NCBI RefSeq assembly: GCF_007000325.2
Contig: NZ_CP117267.1
Coordinates: 744,001 to 808,000, forward strand
Direction: 5' to 3'
From: Rhizobium rhododendri
GTDB lineage: Bacteria; Pseudomonadota; Alphaproteobacteria; Rhizobiales; Rhizobiaceae
DNA length: 64,000 nt
The notes under the pieces are model-generated. The model had not been told where the DNA came from. It saw only the letters and a program-made list of their open reading frames with translations, and did not search any database. The position numbers and the translations under genes were made by a program. This document shows positions 56,188 to 64,000 of this stretch, piece by piece. How positions within the stretch are numbered: the stretch's first letter is position 1; each line of letters begins with the position of its first letter.

Positions 56188-56665
56188 GCTTCGCCTCCGC
56201 TGGCCATGTGGCCGTATCGTGATCGGGATGCTGGTAGGAAACGATGTCCCCCAGGAACGGCAGGGCAGCGATGTCCTCCTCCGTCGGGTGCCCCGGTAGC
56301 TCCTGAAGATGGTCCACGAAGGCAATCTTGGCCTCGGTGCCATATTGCAGCTTGGGTGGCAGAACGGCAGGATTATCGAATGCGCCGGCGGCAAGAGCGA
56401 TGCCATCGGGCGCTTCATAGGTCAACGGCGTGCCGCATTCGTCACAAAATCCGCGAGCAACGATATTGGACGACTGAAAGCGCTTCGGCGTCCCACGTGT
56501 CCACTCCAGTACGGCGCTCCGAGTGGAGACCAGCGGTGCGTAATAGCCACCGAAGGCCTTCTGGCACATTCGACAATGACAGATCGAAACGTCCTCGAGC
56601 GATCCCTCGACTCGGAAGCGCACCGCACCGCATTGGCAGCCGCCGGAAAGCGTGACGTTGGTCAT
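56180..56665 (-). CDS. GFA-family zinc protein, copy 3
   Basis: 161 residues from ATG 56665. GGCQCGAVRFRVEG near residue 8, ICHCRMCQKAFGG near 28 and RGFCDECGTPLTYE near 72 are the GFA zinc ligands, very similar to copy 2. The tail QHPDHDTATWPAEAKHD ends the protein. It is the first gene of the unit GFA3-GFA2-pip-GFA1-cimA. The upstream frame to 56782 contains repeat DNA and is not part of the gene. Confidence 0.88.
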
Positions 56666-56749
56666 GGCGTGCCTCCCGTTGAGAGAGCGGTGGGGCACAA
56701 GGCGTCTGAGGTGCGCATTTTTGGAGGGATGGGCGTATGCGGCACGTTG

Positions 56750-56797
56750 CCCCCCTCTGTCACTGCGTGACATCTCCCCCACAAGGGGGGCGATTGG
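56750..56797. repeat. Intergenic palindromic repeat, left copy
   Basis: About 48 bases combining two small hairpins: TGTCAC-TGC-GTGACA and a C5/G5 stem around ACAA. The same unit occurs inverted at 56901-56950. Resembles the abundant intergenic mosaic repeats of rhizobia. Confidence 0.7.
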
Positions 56798-56900
56798 CTG
56801 GCGGCACGGTCTTGCGCTCCAGCTATCCTGGGAGTTTTCAGCAGCTTCTCTTTCAGATCAAGAGAGCGGAATGAAAAGACAACGTCGTCGCCGCACCCAA

Positions 56901-56950
56901 CCAATCTCCCCCCTTGTGGGGGAGATGTCACCGAAGGTGACAGAGGGGGG
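56901..56950. repeat. Intergenic palindromic repeat, right copy (inverted)
   Basis: Inverted counterpart of the repeat at 56750-56797, again with a C-run/G-run hairpin and a TGTCACC/GGTGACA stem. The two bracket about 100 bases that hold no recognised gene, so the pair looks like a small composite element. Confidence 0.7.
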
Positions 56951-56972
56951 TATGCCGCGGCAGCTGCAGGTA

Positions 56973-58415
56973 TCACCGCTTGATCTCCCAAGTGGTCACC
57001 CGCTCGCCTGTCGCGGCGTCCTTGCCGTCCTTCAGCTGCACACCCTTGGCAGAGAGCTCGTCGCGAACCTTGTCGGCATCGGCGAAATTCTTTGCCTTCA
57101 GCAGTTCGAGGCGCATCTGCACCAGCGCATTGATCGCCGCCGTCAGATTTGTTGAACTATGCTGGGAAGAAACCTTTGGGTTGTCAAAGATTAGACTGCT
57201 GCTGCGAGTTCGGAATTGGGCAAAAAAGGCGGTGATGTCGATGCCCAGCCATTCTAAGGAGGCTCGAAGGGCAGCCGGACTACTTTTTCTTAACGAGTGG
57301 AGTTCCGCAATCGCGCCAGAACTATCAAGGTCTCTCGCCCATGCGGCGATAAACCTCTGACTTGGCCTGCCAGCTGTCGAGTTGCCAACGGTCTTTCCCC
57401 ACGTAAAGAGCATGTGCTCCGCTTCCTCCAGCCGCTTCACCGAAAAGTCGATCGGCTCGCGGTAATGCGTCATCAGCATCGCCAGCCGCAGAACTTCGCC
57501 CTGCCATGTCCGTCCGCCGAGCTTGTCTGTTTCCAGTAGCTCGGCGATGGTGACGAAGTTGCCGTCGGATTTCGACATCTTGCGGCCTTCGACCTGCAGG
57601 AAGCCGTTGTGCATCCAGACATTGGCCATCACGGACGTACCGTGGGCGCAGCGCGACTGAGCGATCTCGTTCTCATGGTGCGGAAAGATCAGGTCGAGGC
57701 CGCCGCCGTGGATGTCGAAGACGTCGCCGAGGTACCGGCGGCTCATCGCCGAGCATTCGATATGCCAGCCCGGCCGGCCACGGCCCCAGGGGCTGTCCCA
57801 GCCGGGTTCGTCGGCATCGGACAGTTTCCACAGCACGAAGTCGCCGGGGTTCTTCTTGTGAACATCGACTGCGACCCGGGCGCCGGCCTGCTGCTCGTCG
57901 AGATTTCGCTTCGACAGCTGGCCGTAATCCGCCATCGACTTCGTGTCGAACAGCACCTCGCCCGCCGCCGCATAGGCATGGCCTTTCTCCACCAGCGCCT
58001 CGATGATCGAAATCATCTGACCGATGTTGTCAGTGGCGCGCGGCTGCACGGTCGGCTCGAGGCAGCCGAGCGCCATCACATCCTTCTGGTACTGGTTGTC
58101 GGTCTTTTCCGTGACCAGCCGGATGGCAGCATTGAGCTCCATGCCTGGATAGTCGCGAAGGGCGCGGGCGTTGATCTTGTCGTCGACATCAGTGATGTTG
58201 CGCACATAGGTGACGTTCTCCGGCCCATAGACCTGCCGGAGCAGCCGGAACAGCACGTCGAAGACGATAGCCGGGCGGGCGTTGCCGATATGGGCGAAAT
58301 CGTAGACCGTCGGGCCGCAGACATAGAGACGCACATTGCTGGCATCGATCGGCACAAACACGCTCTTTTCGCGCGTCAGGGTATTGTAAAATTTCAGCTC
58401 AGGCGTCCCGCCCAT
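56973..58415 (-). CDS. cysS: Cysteinyl-tRNA synthetase
   Basis: 480 residues from ATG 58415 (GGGAGAG eight bases upstream; the GTG at 58421 is too close). Class I motifs: the HIGH-type HIGN in [19 protein letters not shown] near 38, and [12 protein letters not shown] near 278. Zinc ligands start with the [11 protein letters not shown] cysteine and include the [10 protein letters not shown] cysteine near 225. It charges tRNA-Cys. About residues 330-440 look unlike other rhizobial CysS and are AT-richer at DNA level. The last 40 residues return to a normal sequence ([22 protein letters not shown]). Confidence 0.94.
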   Translation of the reverse strand: MGGTPELKFYNTLTREKSVFVPIDASNVRLYVCGPTVYDFAHIGNARPAIVFDVLFRLLRQVYGPENVTYVRNITDVDDKINARALRDYPGMELNAAIRLVTEKTDNQYQKDVMALGCLEPTVQPRATDNIGQMISIIEALVEKGHAYAAAGEVLFDTKSMADYGQLSKRNLDEQQAGARVAVDVHKKNPGDFVLWKLSDADEPGWDSPWGRGRPGWHIECSAMSRRYLGDVFDIHGGGLDLIFPHHENEIAQSRCAHGTSVMANVWMHNGFLQVEGRKMSKSDGNFVTIAELLETDKLGGRTWQGEVLRLAMLMTHYREPIDFSVKRLEEAEHMLFTWGKTVGNSTAGRPSQRFIAAWARDLDSSGAIAELHSLRKSSPAALRASLEWLGIDITAFFAQFRTRSSSLIFDNPKVSSQHSSTNLTAAINALVQMRLELLKAKNFADADKVRDELSAKGVQLKDGKDAATGERVTTWEIKR

Positions 58416-58646
58416 GTCCACTCTCCCAGATGCACGATCGAAAAAAATCGTCGCGGCCGGCGGACCGGGCGTTTCTCATCTTTGCGCAATGGGGAGACGA
58501 AAACGGCCAGGCCAGCGGTGCGCTAGCGAATAATTTTCCGGCAGATGCTGCAAATAGCTGTTTTCATGGCTGGCTTTATGGCGCGACACGGGATTTTGGT
58601 CAAGAGCAGCGGAGGCATCGCGGATGTAGTCTTGCGATTTATTGCC
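58416..58646. other. Intergenic region between cysS and the accessory cassette
   Basis: About 230 bases with no recognisable gene, likely carrying the cysS promoter on the minus strand. Confidence 0.5.
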
Positions 58647-59267
58647 TCATGCCTGACGCTTCCACTCATGCATGGCCTCGATTACTTCGACAGTCGGATA
58701 CTCCCTGATATCCTCCTCGGACGACCCGGCTGCGAGTTCGCGTTTCCAATACCATTCCTGAAAAGCCAGATATTCGCCGAGTATCTTGGAGGGGCTTACC
58801 CTTGCCGTTGAGGGTTGAGCGACGAGCCACGTTCGAGCATGCCTGACGGCTTTTGCGAAGTCGCCCTGGTGTGCTTGGATGTCCCAGCCTGCGATGTCGG
58901 ACAGCGACTTTTGATAGTCGAAGCGCTCCTGTTCGAGGATCAAAATGACCTTTTCCGACAACAGGGAATTTCCGAACCGCTTGCAGGCATGATCCATTCC
59001 GAGTTCGAACGGCATATTCATGCGAGAGTATTGCCCGATAGAGGTAGCCTGGCAACGGCTCAGATCATGGATTCCGTACTTGGAACCCTTGATAAGTTCA
59101 ACGATCTTTTCGAGGCGGCTTGCCGCGTTGTCACGGTTTTCTGGGGCCAATCGAGGAAAGAATCCGAGAAAAACCACGCAGAATGCAATGGCTTGGAGGA
59201 TCGGCGCAAAGGCTTCGTCAAACGGACAATTGATAAAAACCGAGCGTTCGAACGGAGGTTGCGCCAT
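58647..59267 (-). CDS. TIR/nucleoside-deoxyribosyltransferase-like protein
   Basis: 206 residues from ATG 59267. The first 135 residues look like a Rossmann-type domain: SVFINCPFDEAF (9-20), KYGIHDLSRCQ (63-73) and NMPFELGMDHACKRFG (84-99). The aspartate and the glutamate of F-E-L-G are placed like those of TIR and nucleoside deoxyribosyltransferase enzymes, which cleave N-glycosidic bonds of NAD or nucleosides. VILILEQERFDYQKSLSDIA near 107 follows; the C-terminal 60 residues are helical. Activity is inferred, not shown. It begins one base after the DUF2188 stop codon, so the two genes are one unit. Not a member of any family I can name with certainty. Confidence 0.75.
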   Translation of the reverse strand: MAQPPFERSVFINCPFDEAFAPILQAIAFCVVFLGFFPRLAPENRDNAASRLEKIVELIKGSKYGIHDLSRCQATSIGQYSRMNMPFELGMDHACKRFGNSLLSEKVILILEQERFDYQKSLSDIAGWDIQAHQGDFAKAVRHARTWLVAQPSTARVSPSKILGEYLAFQEWYWKRELAAGSSEEDIREYPTVEVIEAMHEWKRQA

Positions 59268-59268
59268 T

Positions 59269-59493
59269 CTAACGTTTCGATTGAGCGTGGTTTTCGCCAA
59301 ACGAGTTCCGCTCGCGAATTCGTCCGTCTTCGCCGTGAATGTAAAGTTCGGTTCCGTAGTTTCGAGCGATTGCGGTCGCGGCCTTGATAGCTTCATCTTG
59401 AGTGGCGTGGACACTTGTAGAACGCGCCGAGCCCGCCTTTCTGACGCTCCACTTTCCCGCTTGGGGCACAACATGCTGGGCTCTGCTTGTCAT
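59269..59493 (-). CDS. DUF2188 protein
   Basis: 74 residues from ATG 59493 (GAGGA upstream). The whole protein is the DUF2188 domain: QHVVPQAGKWSVRKAGSAR near 6, SVHATQDEAIKAATAIARN near 26, and TELYIHGEDGRIRERNSFG near 47. DUF2188 proteins are small and of unknown function, predicted to bind a partner or ligand through a two-stranded fold. Alternative upstream starts reach 59580. Being placed one base before the TIR-like gene suggests a paired function, perhaps sensor or antitoxin plus effector. Confidence 0.82.
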   Translation of the reverse strand: MTSRAQHVVPQAGKWSVRKAGSARSTSVHATQDEAIKAATAIARNYGTELYIHGEDGRIRERNSFGENHAQSKR

Positions 59494-59596
59494 CGCACGA
59501 TCCTCAATTCCGTGGTCGACCACGTCGGGCCAGTGAAAGCGATGTCGCTTTATACCCGGCAATGCAATGTTAGCATGCAACCCCGCTCGCGGCCAC

Positions 59597-60337
59597 CTAT
59601 TCCGGCAACCGGTAATCCACCAGCCTGTTCTCCCGCACCACGAACAGCTTGCCCGTCTCCGTTACATCGGGGCCGACCAGCCCCATGATGACCTCGGCTA
59701 CATCGCGGGGATGCTGCACGGTCTCGGGGTCTTCTCCGGGCATCGCCAGTGCCCGCATGGCAGTGCGGGTGGCGCCCGGGTCGAGGCTGGTGATGCGCAG
59801 CGGTGTGCCTTGTGTTTCCCCGGCCCATGTGCGGGCCAGGGCTTCGACGGCCGCCTTGGAGGCGGAGTAGGGGCCCCAGAAGGGCCGGCATTTATGGGCT
59901 GCGGAAGACGACAGGATGACGGCGCGACCGGCGTCTGAGCGCACCAGCAGCGGTTCGACGGAGCGGATCAGCCGCCACGTCGCGGTGACGTTGATCGTCA
60001 TGACCTTCTCGAAGACCTTCGCCTCGACATGGCCGATCGGCGAAATTGTCCCGAGCACACCGGCATTGGCAACGAGGATATCGAGCTTGCCCCAGCGCTC
60101 GAAGATCGAGCCGCCGAGCCGGTCGATGGCATCCATGTCGGCAAGGTCGAAGGGCACCAGCGTTGAACGTCCACCGACAGCCTTGATCGCGTCGTCCAGT
60201 TCTTCCAGTCCGCCGACGGTGCGGGCGCAGGCGATCACATGCGCGCCGGCCTTTGCCAGCTCCAGAGCGGTGAAATATCCGATGCCGCGCGAGGCGCCGG
60301 TGACCAGGGCAATCTTGTCCTGCAGGTTGACGCTCAT
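59597..60337 (-). CDS. Short-chain dehydrogenase/reductase
   Basis: 246 residues, classical SDR. Cofactor motif TGASRGIGYFTALELAKAG at residues 14-32 (T-G-x3-G-I-G), NAG in VANAGVLG near 92, catalytic serine in ILSSSAAH near 145 and the Y-x3-K in YSASKAAVEAL near 158. NAD(P)H-dependent reduction of an unidentified carbonyl compound. ATG 60337. It lies on the same strand after purF, about 90 bases downstream, as often seen in rhizobia. Confidence 0.93.
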   Translation of the reverse strand: MSVNLQDKIALVTGASRGIGYFTALELAKAGAHVIACARTVGGLEELDDAIKAVGGRSTLVPFDLADMDAIDRLGGSIFERWGKLDILVANAGVLGTISPIGHVEAKVFEKVMTINVTATWRLIRSVEPLLVRSDAGRAVILSSSAAHKCRPFWGPYSASKAAVEALARTWAGETQGTPLRITSLDPGATRTAMRALAMPGEDPETVQHPRDVAEVIMGLVGPDVTETGKLFVVRENRLVDYRLPE

Positions 60338-60424
60338 GATACCGAGTTCCGTTCGCAATTTTATGGGGCGATAATATGCCCCATAACAGACTATCGGTCA
60401 GTCCATCAAGCGCGGCTCTCGGCC

Positions 60425-61921
60425 TCAGCCGTTGCCGGCAAGCACCGATAGCTTGCGGACATTGTTGATGCTTTCCCGATCGAGCAACCGGGTCGGATAG
60501 TCGCCGGTGAAATAGTGGTCGGTGAACTGGGGTGCAACGGGATCGCGCGGCTCACCGCCGACAGCCCGGTAGAGGCCATCGATGGACAGGAAGGCGAGGC
60601 TGTCGGCGCCAATGAAGGCACACATGGCTTCGAGGTTCTCATACTGGTTGGCCAGCAGCTTGTCGGCGTCAGGCGTATCGATGCCATAGAAATCCGGGAA
60701 ATAGATCATTGGGCTGGCAACGCGAATGTGCACCTCGCTGGCGCCGGCCTCGCGGATCATCTGGACGATCTTCACAGATGTCGTGCCACGGACGATGGAA
60801 TCGTCGACGAGCACGACGCGCTTGCCTTCGAGGATGGCACGGTTGGCGGAGTGCTTCAGCTTGACGCCGAAGGCGCGGATCGACTGGGTCGGCTCGATAA
60901 AGGTCCGGCCGACATAGTGGTTGCGGATGATCCCGAGCTCGAACGGTATGCCGCTCGCCTGCGCGTAGCCGATTGCCGCCGGCGTGCCGCCATCCGGCAC
61001 GGGAACGACGAGGTCGGCCTCGACCGGCGCTTCGTTGGCCAGATTGATACCCATGTTGCGACGGGCGACGTAGACGTTGCGGCCGCCGACGACAGAGTCC
61101 GGGCGCGCGAAGTAGACATATTCGAACAGGCACAGCCGCTCGGGCTCGGGCTCGGGCTGATCGGCCTTGCGCGAATCGATGGTGATAGAGCCGTCGCTCT
61201 GGATCTCGCAGATGATGACTTCGCCGTTCTCGACGTCGCGGATATATTTCGCGCCGATGATGTCGAGCGCGCAGGTCTCCGAACAGAAGATCGGCTTGCC
61301 ATCGAGTTCGCCCATCACCAGCGGCCGGATGCCGATCGGATCGCGGGCGGCAATGAGTTTGGTACGGGTCATCGCCAGCATCGAGTAGCCGCCTTCCATC
61401 TGGCGGATAGCATCGATGAAGCGGTCGGAAGAGGAAGCATGCTTGGAACGAGCGATCAAGTGCAGCACGACTTCGGTGTCGGACGTCGACTGGCAGATGG
61501 CGCCGTCGGCAATCAGCATGCGGCGCATTGTCAGACCGTTGGTGAAGTTGCCGTTATGGGCAATAGCGATGCCGCCGACTTCCAGTTCGGCAAACAGCGG
61601 CTGGACGTTGCGAAGGATCGTCTCACCCGTGGTCGAGTAGCGGACATGGCCGATGGCGCGGTCGCCGGGCAGGCGGGCTAGGGTTGCCGGATCCGTATAG
61701 TGGTCCCCGACCAGACCCATGCGGCGCTCCGAATGAAAGCGCTGACCATCGAAGACGACCATGCCGGCTGCTTCCTGGCCGCGGTGCTGCAGGGCGTGCA
61801 GGCCGAGCGCCGTCAGGGTCGCAGCGTCCGAGTGTCCGAGGATGCCGAACACGCCGCACTCTTCGTGCAGTGTGTCGCCGTCGATGTCGTTATCGATTTC
61901 AGGGGATGGTGACAGGGTCAT
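60425..61921 (-). CDS. purF: Amidophosphoribosyltransferase
   Basis: 498 residues. The class II glutaminase N terminus is exposed after a short propeptide ending EE-CGVFGI (Cys near 23). HRGQEAAGM near 47 and the GNFTNG loop near 123 are in the glutaminase domain; the PRPP loop VVLVDDSIVRGTTS near 368 marks the transferase domain. It catalyses the first committed step of purine synthesis. ATG 61921. Operon order radA-cvpA-purF-SDR is conserved in Rhizobiaceae. Confidence 0.97.
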   Translation of the reverse strand: MTLSPSPEIDNDIDGDTLHEECGVFGILGHSDAATLTALGLHALQHRGQEAAGMVVFDGQRFHSERRMGLVGDHYTDPATLARLPGDRAIGHVRYSTTGETILRNVQPLFAELEVGGIAIAHNGNFTNGLTMRRMLIADGAICQSTSDTEVVLHLIARSKHASSSDRFIDAIRQMEGGYSMLAMTRTKLIAARDPIGIRPLVMGELDGKPIFCSETCALDIIGAKYIRDVENGEVIICEIQSDGSITIDSRKADQPEPEPERLCLFEYVYFARPDSVVGGRNVYVARRNMGINLANEAPVEADLVVPVPDGGTPAAIGYAQASGIPFELGIIRNHYVGRTFIEPTQSIRAFGVKLKHSANRAILEGKRVVLVDDSIVRGTTSVKIVQMIREAGASEVHIRVASPMIYFPDFYGIDTPDADKLLANQYENLEAMCAFIGADSLAFLSIDGLYRAVGGEPRDPVAPQFTDHYFTGDYPTRLLDRESINNVRKLSVLAGNG

Positions 61922-62078
61922 GGCTGAAGGCCTTTGCTCTCACGGGGTTCGGGCAGCGCTGGGGCTGGGATCCAAAATAACTGAAAATCCGGCCGGGCGA
62001 TATGCCTGGCCGGATAGGGTCGTCGGTGCCGATCAGATGGCGATGCCAGCCAAACGGGTCAAGCCTGGTGACGCAGCG

Positions 62079-62720
62079 TCAATTGTTCGTCGCCGGAGCG
62101 GCAGGTGTCGTCGTCGGTGCCGCTGGCGAAGCCGGTGCGTCGTCCGATGGGGCTGCATCGCTCGGTGCGGCCGCGTCATCGTTCAACTGCTGCTTTTCCG
62201 GCTGGATCTTGTCGATAACGTTGGTCCGGATCATCTGCGCGAATTTCTCCGGCAATGCAGCCTCCAGCTTGACCACCATCGAATCGAGGAAAGGCTTGGA
62301 CTTGGCATTGTTGACCCAATCGGGGCGGTGCGGCTCGTCGACGAGCCAGTTCCAGAAGGCAACGGCGACGACCAGCAGCAGCACGCCACGGGCGGCGCCG
62401 AAAAGGAAACCGAGCGTGCGGTCGAGCGCGCCAATGCGGCTGTCGATGATGAAATCGGCGATCTTCATAGTGATGAACGAGATGATGATCAGCGCGATGA
62501 GGAAGACGACTGCGGCCGAGCCAACGATGGCGATACGATCGTCATCTGTGTAGTGCTTGGCGTATGGCACCAGCTTCGGGTAAAGATAGTAGGCCGCAAC
62601 GGCCGAGCCGCCCCAGCTGACGATCGACAGAATTTCGCGGGAGAAGCCGCGTACCATGGCGAGAACGGCGGAAAACAGCACGACGCCGATAACAATACCG
62701 TCGAAAATCGTAATGGGCAT
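62079..62720 (-). CDS. cvpA: CvpA-family membrane protein
   Basis: 213 residues. Four membrane helices: MPITIFDGIVIGVVLFSAVL, REILSIVSWGGSAVAAYYLY, IVGSAAVVFLIALIIISFIT near 66, and GVLLLVVAVAFWNWLVDEP near 113, followed by a Pro/Ala-rich C-terminal tail (APSDAAPSDDAPAS). CvpA was named for colicin V production and is also needed for envelope integrity. Located upstream of purF as in many proteobacteria, 157 bases away. Confidence 0.92.
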   Translation of the reverse strand: MPITIFDGIVIGVVLFSAVLAMVRGFSREILSIVSWGGSAVAAYYLYPKLVPYAKHYTDDDRIAIVGSAAVVFLIALIIISFITMKIADFIIDSRIGALDRTLGFLFGAARGVLLLVVAVAFWNWLVDEPHRPDWVNNAKSKPFLDSMVVKLEAALPEKFAQMIRTNVIDKIQPEKQQLNDDAAAPSDAAPSDDAPASPAAPTTTPAAPATNN

Positions 62721-62805
62721 CTATACTTTACTCCAAGACTTGCCATGGGCGCCATGGCTATCGTCTGCCTGAATGCGTCTTGCCTCGTCGCCAGAGCGAA
62801 AAGGT

Positions 62806-64000
62806 TCAGTCCTCGTCTTCCGTCGGCCGCAGTGCGCCCTTCGATCCGGCGACCCTGACCACCATGTCGGTCAGGCTGTCGATCTCGTTCCAGCGGCCGC
62901 CGCTGCCTTTCGGCAGTTCAGCCGAGCCGGATGGTAGGAGCGCTTGCGCAAAGCCCAGCTTCTCGGCTTCCTTCAGGCGTTGTGCCGTATGGCCCACGGG
63001 CCGCACGGCGCCAGAAAGACTGACTTCGCCGAAATAGACGCAATCGGCGGGAAGGGCAATACCGGCAAGGGATGAAACCAGTGCAGAGGCCACCGCAAGG
63101 TCGGCCGCCGGCTCCGAAATCCGGTAGCCGCCGGCGATGTTCAGGTAGACATCGTGGCTGCCAAGCCGCACGCCGCAGTGGGCCTCGAGCACCGCAAGGA
63201 TCATCGATAGCCGCGACGAATCCCAGCCGACGACCGCGCGCCGTGCTGTTCCGAGCGACGTCGGCGCCACCAGCGCCTGTACCTCGACGAGGATCGGCCG
63301 CGTTCCCTCCATGCCGGCAAAGACGGCAGCACCTGGCGATTTGGAGTTGCGCTCACCCAGAAAAAGCTCTGACGGATTGGCGACTTCACGAAGCCCGATA
63401 TCCGACATCTCGAAAACGCCGATCTCGTCCGTCGGGCCGAAGCGGTTCTTGACGGTGCGCAGGATACGGTAGTGATGGCCACGGTCGCCCTCGAAGTAGA
63501 GCACCGCATCGACCATGTGCTCGACGACCCGCGGCCCGGCGATCTGGCCATCCTTGGTGACATGGCCGACCAGCACCATGGCGGAACCTGTCTGCTTGGC
63601 AAAGCGGATCATCGCCTGCACGCCGGTGCGCACTTGGGTGACGGTGCCGGGCGCCGATTCGGCAAGCTCGCTCCACAGGGTCTGGATGGAATCGATGATG
63701 ACCAGATCCGGTCGCTTGCCATCGGCGAGCGTCGCCAGGATATCCTCGACATTCGTCTCGGCCGCCAGCATCACGTCTGTATCGGCTGCCTTCAGCCGCT
63801 GTGCCCGCAGCCGGATCTGGGCAACCGCCTCTTCGCCCGAGACGTAGACGATCTTGTGGCCTCGTCTGGCAAGCGCGGCTGCCGCCTGCATCAGCAGCGT
63901 CGACTTGCCGATGCCCGGATCTCCGCCGACCAGCACTGCCGAGCCACGCACAAAGCCGCCGCCCGTCGCCCGGTCGAGTTCGGAAATGCCGGTATAAATC
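62806..64000 (-). CDS. radA: DNA repair protein RadA (5' partial)
   Basis: About 398 residues visible; the gene continues past the window end (sequence reads ELDRATGGGF before the first internal ATG). RecA-like ATPase: Walker A GGDPGIGKSTLL, then VYVSGEEAVAQIRLRAQRL and Walker B LVIIDSIQTL, the RadA-specific KNRFG motif in KNRFGPTDEIGVFEM, and a C-terminal Lon-protease-like domain (GDSSRL region, SSLAGIALP). It drives branch migration in recombinational repair. The N-terminal zinc finger lies outside. High confidence. Confidence 0.95.
   Translation of the reverse strand, partial: IYTGISELDRATGGGFVRGSAVLVGGDPGIGKSTLLMQAAAALARRGHKIVYVSGEEAVAQIRLRAQRLKAADTDVMLAAETNVEDILATLADGKRPDLVIIDSIQTLWSELAESAPGTVTQVRTGVQAMIRFAKQTGSAMVLVGHVTKDGQIAGPRVVEHMVDAVLYFEGDRGHHYRILRTVKNRFGPTDEIGVFEMSDIGLREVANPSELFLGERNSKSPGAAVFAGMEGTRPILVEVQALVAPTSLGTARRAVVGWDSSRLSMILAVLEAHCGVRLGSHDVYLNIAGGYRISEPAADLAVASALVSSLAGIALPADCVYFGEVSLSGAVRPVGHTAQRLKEAEKLGFAQALLPSGSAELPKGSGGRWNEIDSLTDMVVRVAGSKGALRPTEDED

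Overview
The window looks like chromosomal DNA of a Rhizobiaceae alphaproteobacterium (Rhizobium/Agrobacterium/Neorhizobium group). The evidence is the gene content and order: an inositol operon headed by an RpiR-type regulator with a fused IolC kinase-aldolase, dapA-smpB, rpoZ-rsh, acpS-lepB-rnc-era-recO, psd-pssA, tandem Porin_2 family porins and radA-cvpA-purF. It is high in GC and dense in genes. Most of it is ordinary core chromosome, and the two end genes (a flippase-like membrane protein and radA) run off the window.

Layout. 1-6.4 kb: membrane protein, AMP nucleosidase, a Sel1 protein, a HisC-like aminotransferase, two PilZ-like paralogues and a DUF2177 membrane protein. 6.6-13.2 kb (minus strand): iolR-iolC-iolD-iolE-iolB for myo-inositol catabolism, with GGAA-N6-TTCC palindromes in front of iolR and iolC. 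13.5-15.5 kb: a ferredoxin-reductase-like flavoprotein abutting an HpaI-type aldolase. 15.6-18.2 kb: tRNA-Ser(GCT) followed by an AT-richer island with one orphan membrane protein and a frameshifted GNAT acetyltransferase. 18.2-20.8 kb: two porins. 20.9-35 kb: lytic transglycosylase, dapA, smpB, NYN protein, rpoZ, rsh, acpS, lepB, rnc, era, a Crp/Fnr regulator, a response regulator and recO. 35-44.7 kb: small enzymes and conserved hypotheticals (MOSC, two HD proteins, MscS, YgfZ, tyrosine phosphatase, Nudix, YnfA, SRAP peptidase, ArgO). 45-52.6 kb: pssA/psd, an Atm1-type ABC exporter, a LysM protein, a LOG protein and RarD. 52.6-56.7 kb: cimA, prolyl iminopeptidase and three GFA-family paralogues in one overlapping operon. 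57-59.5 kb: cysS with a compositionally odd C-terminal region, then a two-gene cassette (DUF2188 protein plus a TIR/nucleoside-deoxyribosyltransferase-like protein). 59.6-64 kb: SDR, purF, cvpA and radA.

Genes that work together. IolB, C, D and E convert inosose to dihydroxyacetone phosphate and malonate semialdehyde under the IolR repressor. psd and pssA make phosphatidylethanolamine. lepB, rnc and era are translationally coupled. Rsh and omega link RNA polymerase and the stringent response. The best candidate for an undescribed system is the DUF2188/TIR-like pair at 58647-59493. It is an accessory two-gene unit between housekeeping genes, with a putative catalytic glutamate motif. The tRNA-Ser island and the triple GFA operon are further points of interest. 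No CRISPR array, prophage, intact insertion sequence or replication origin was seen.
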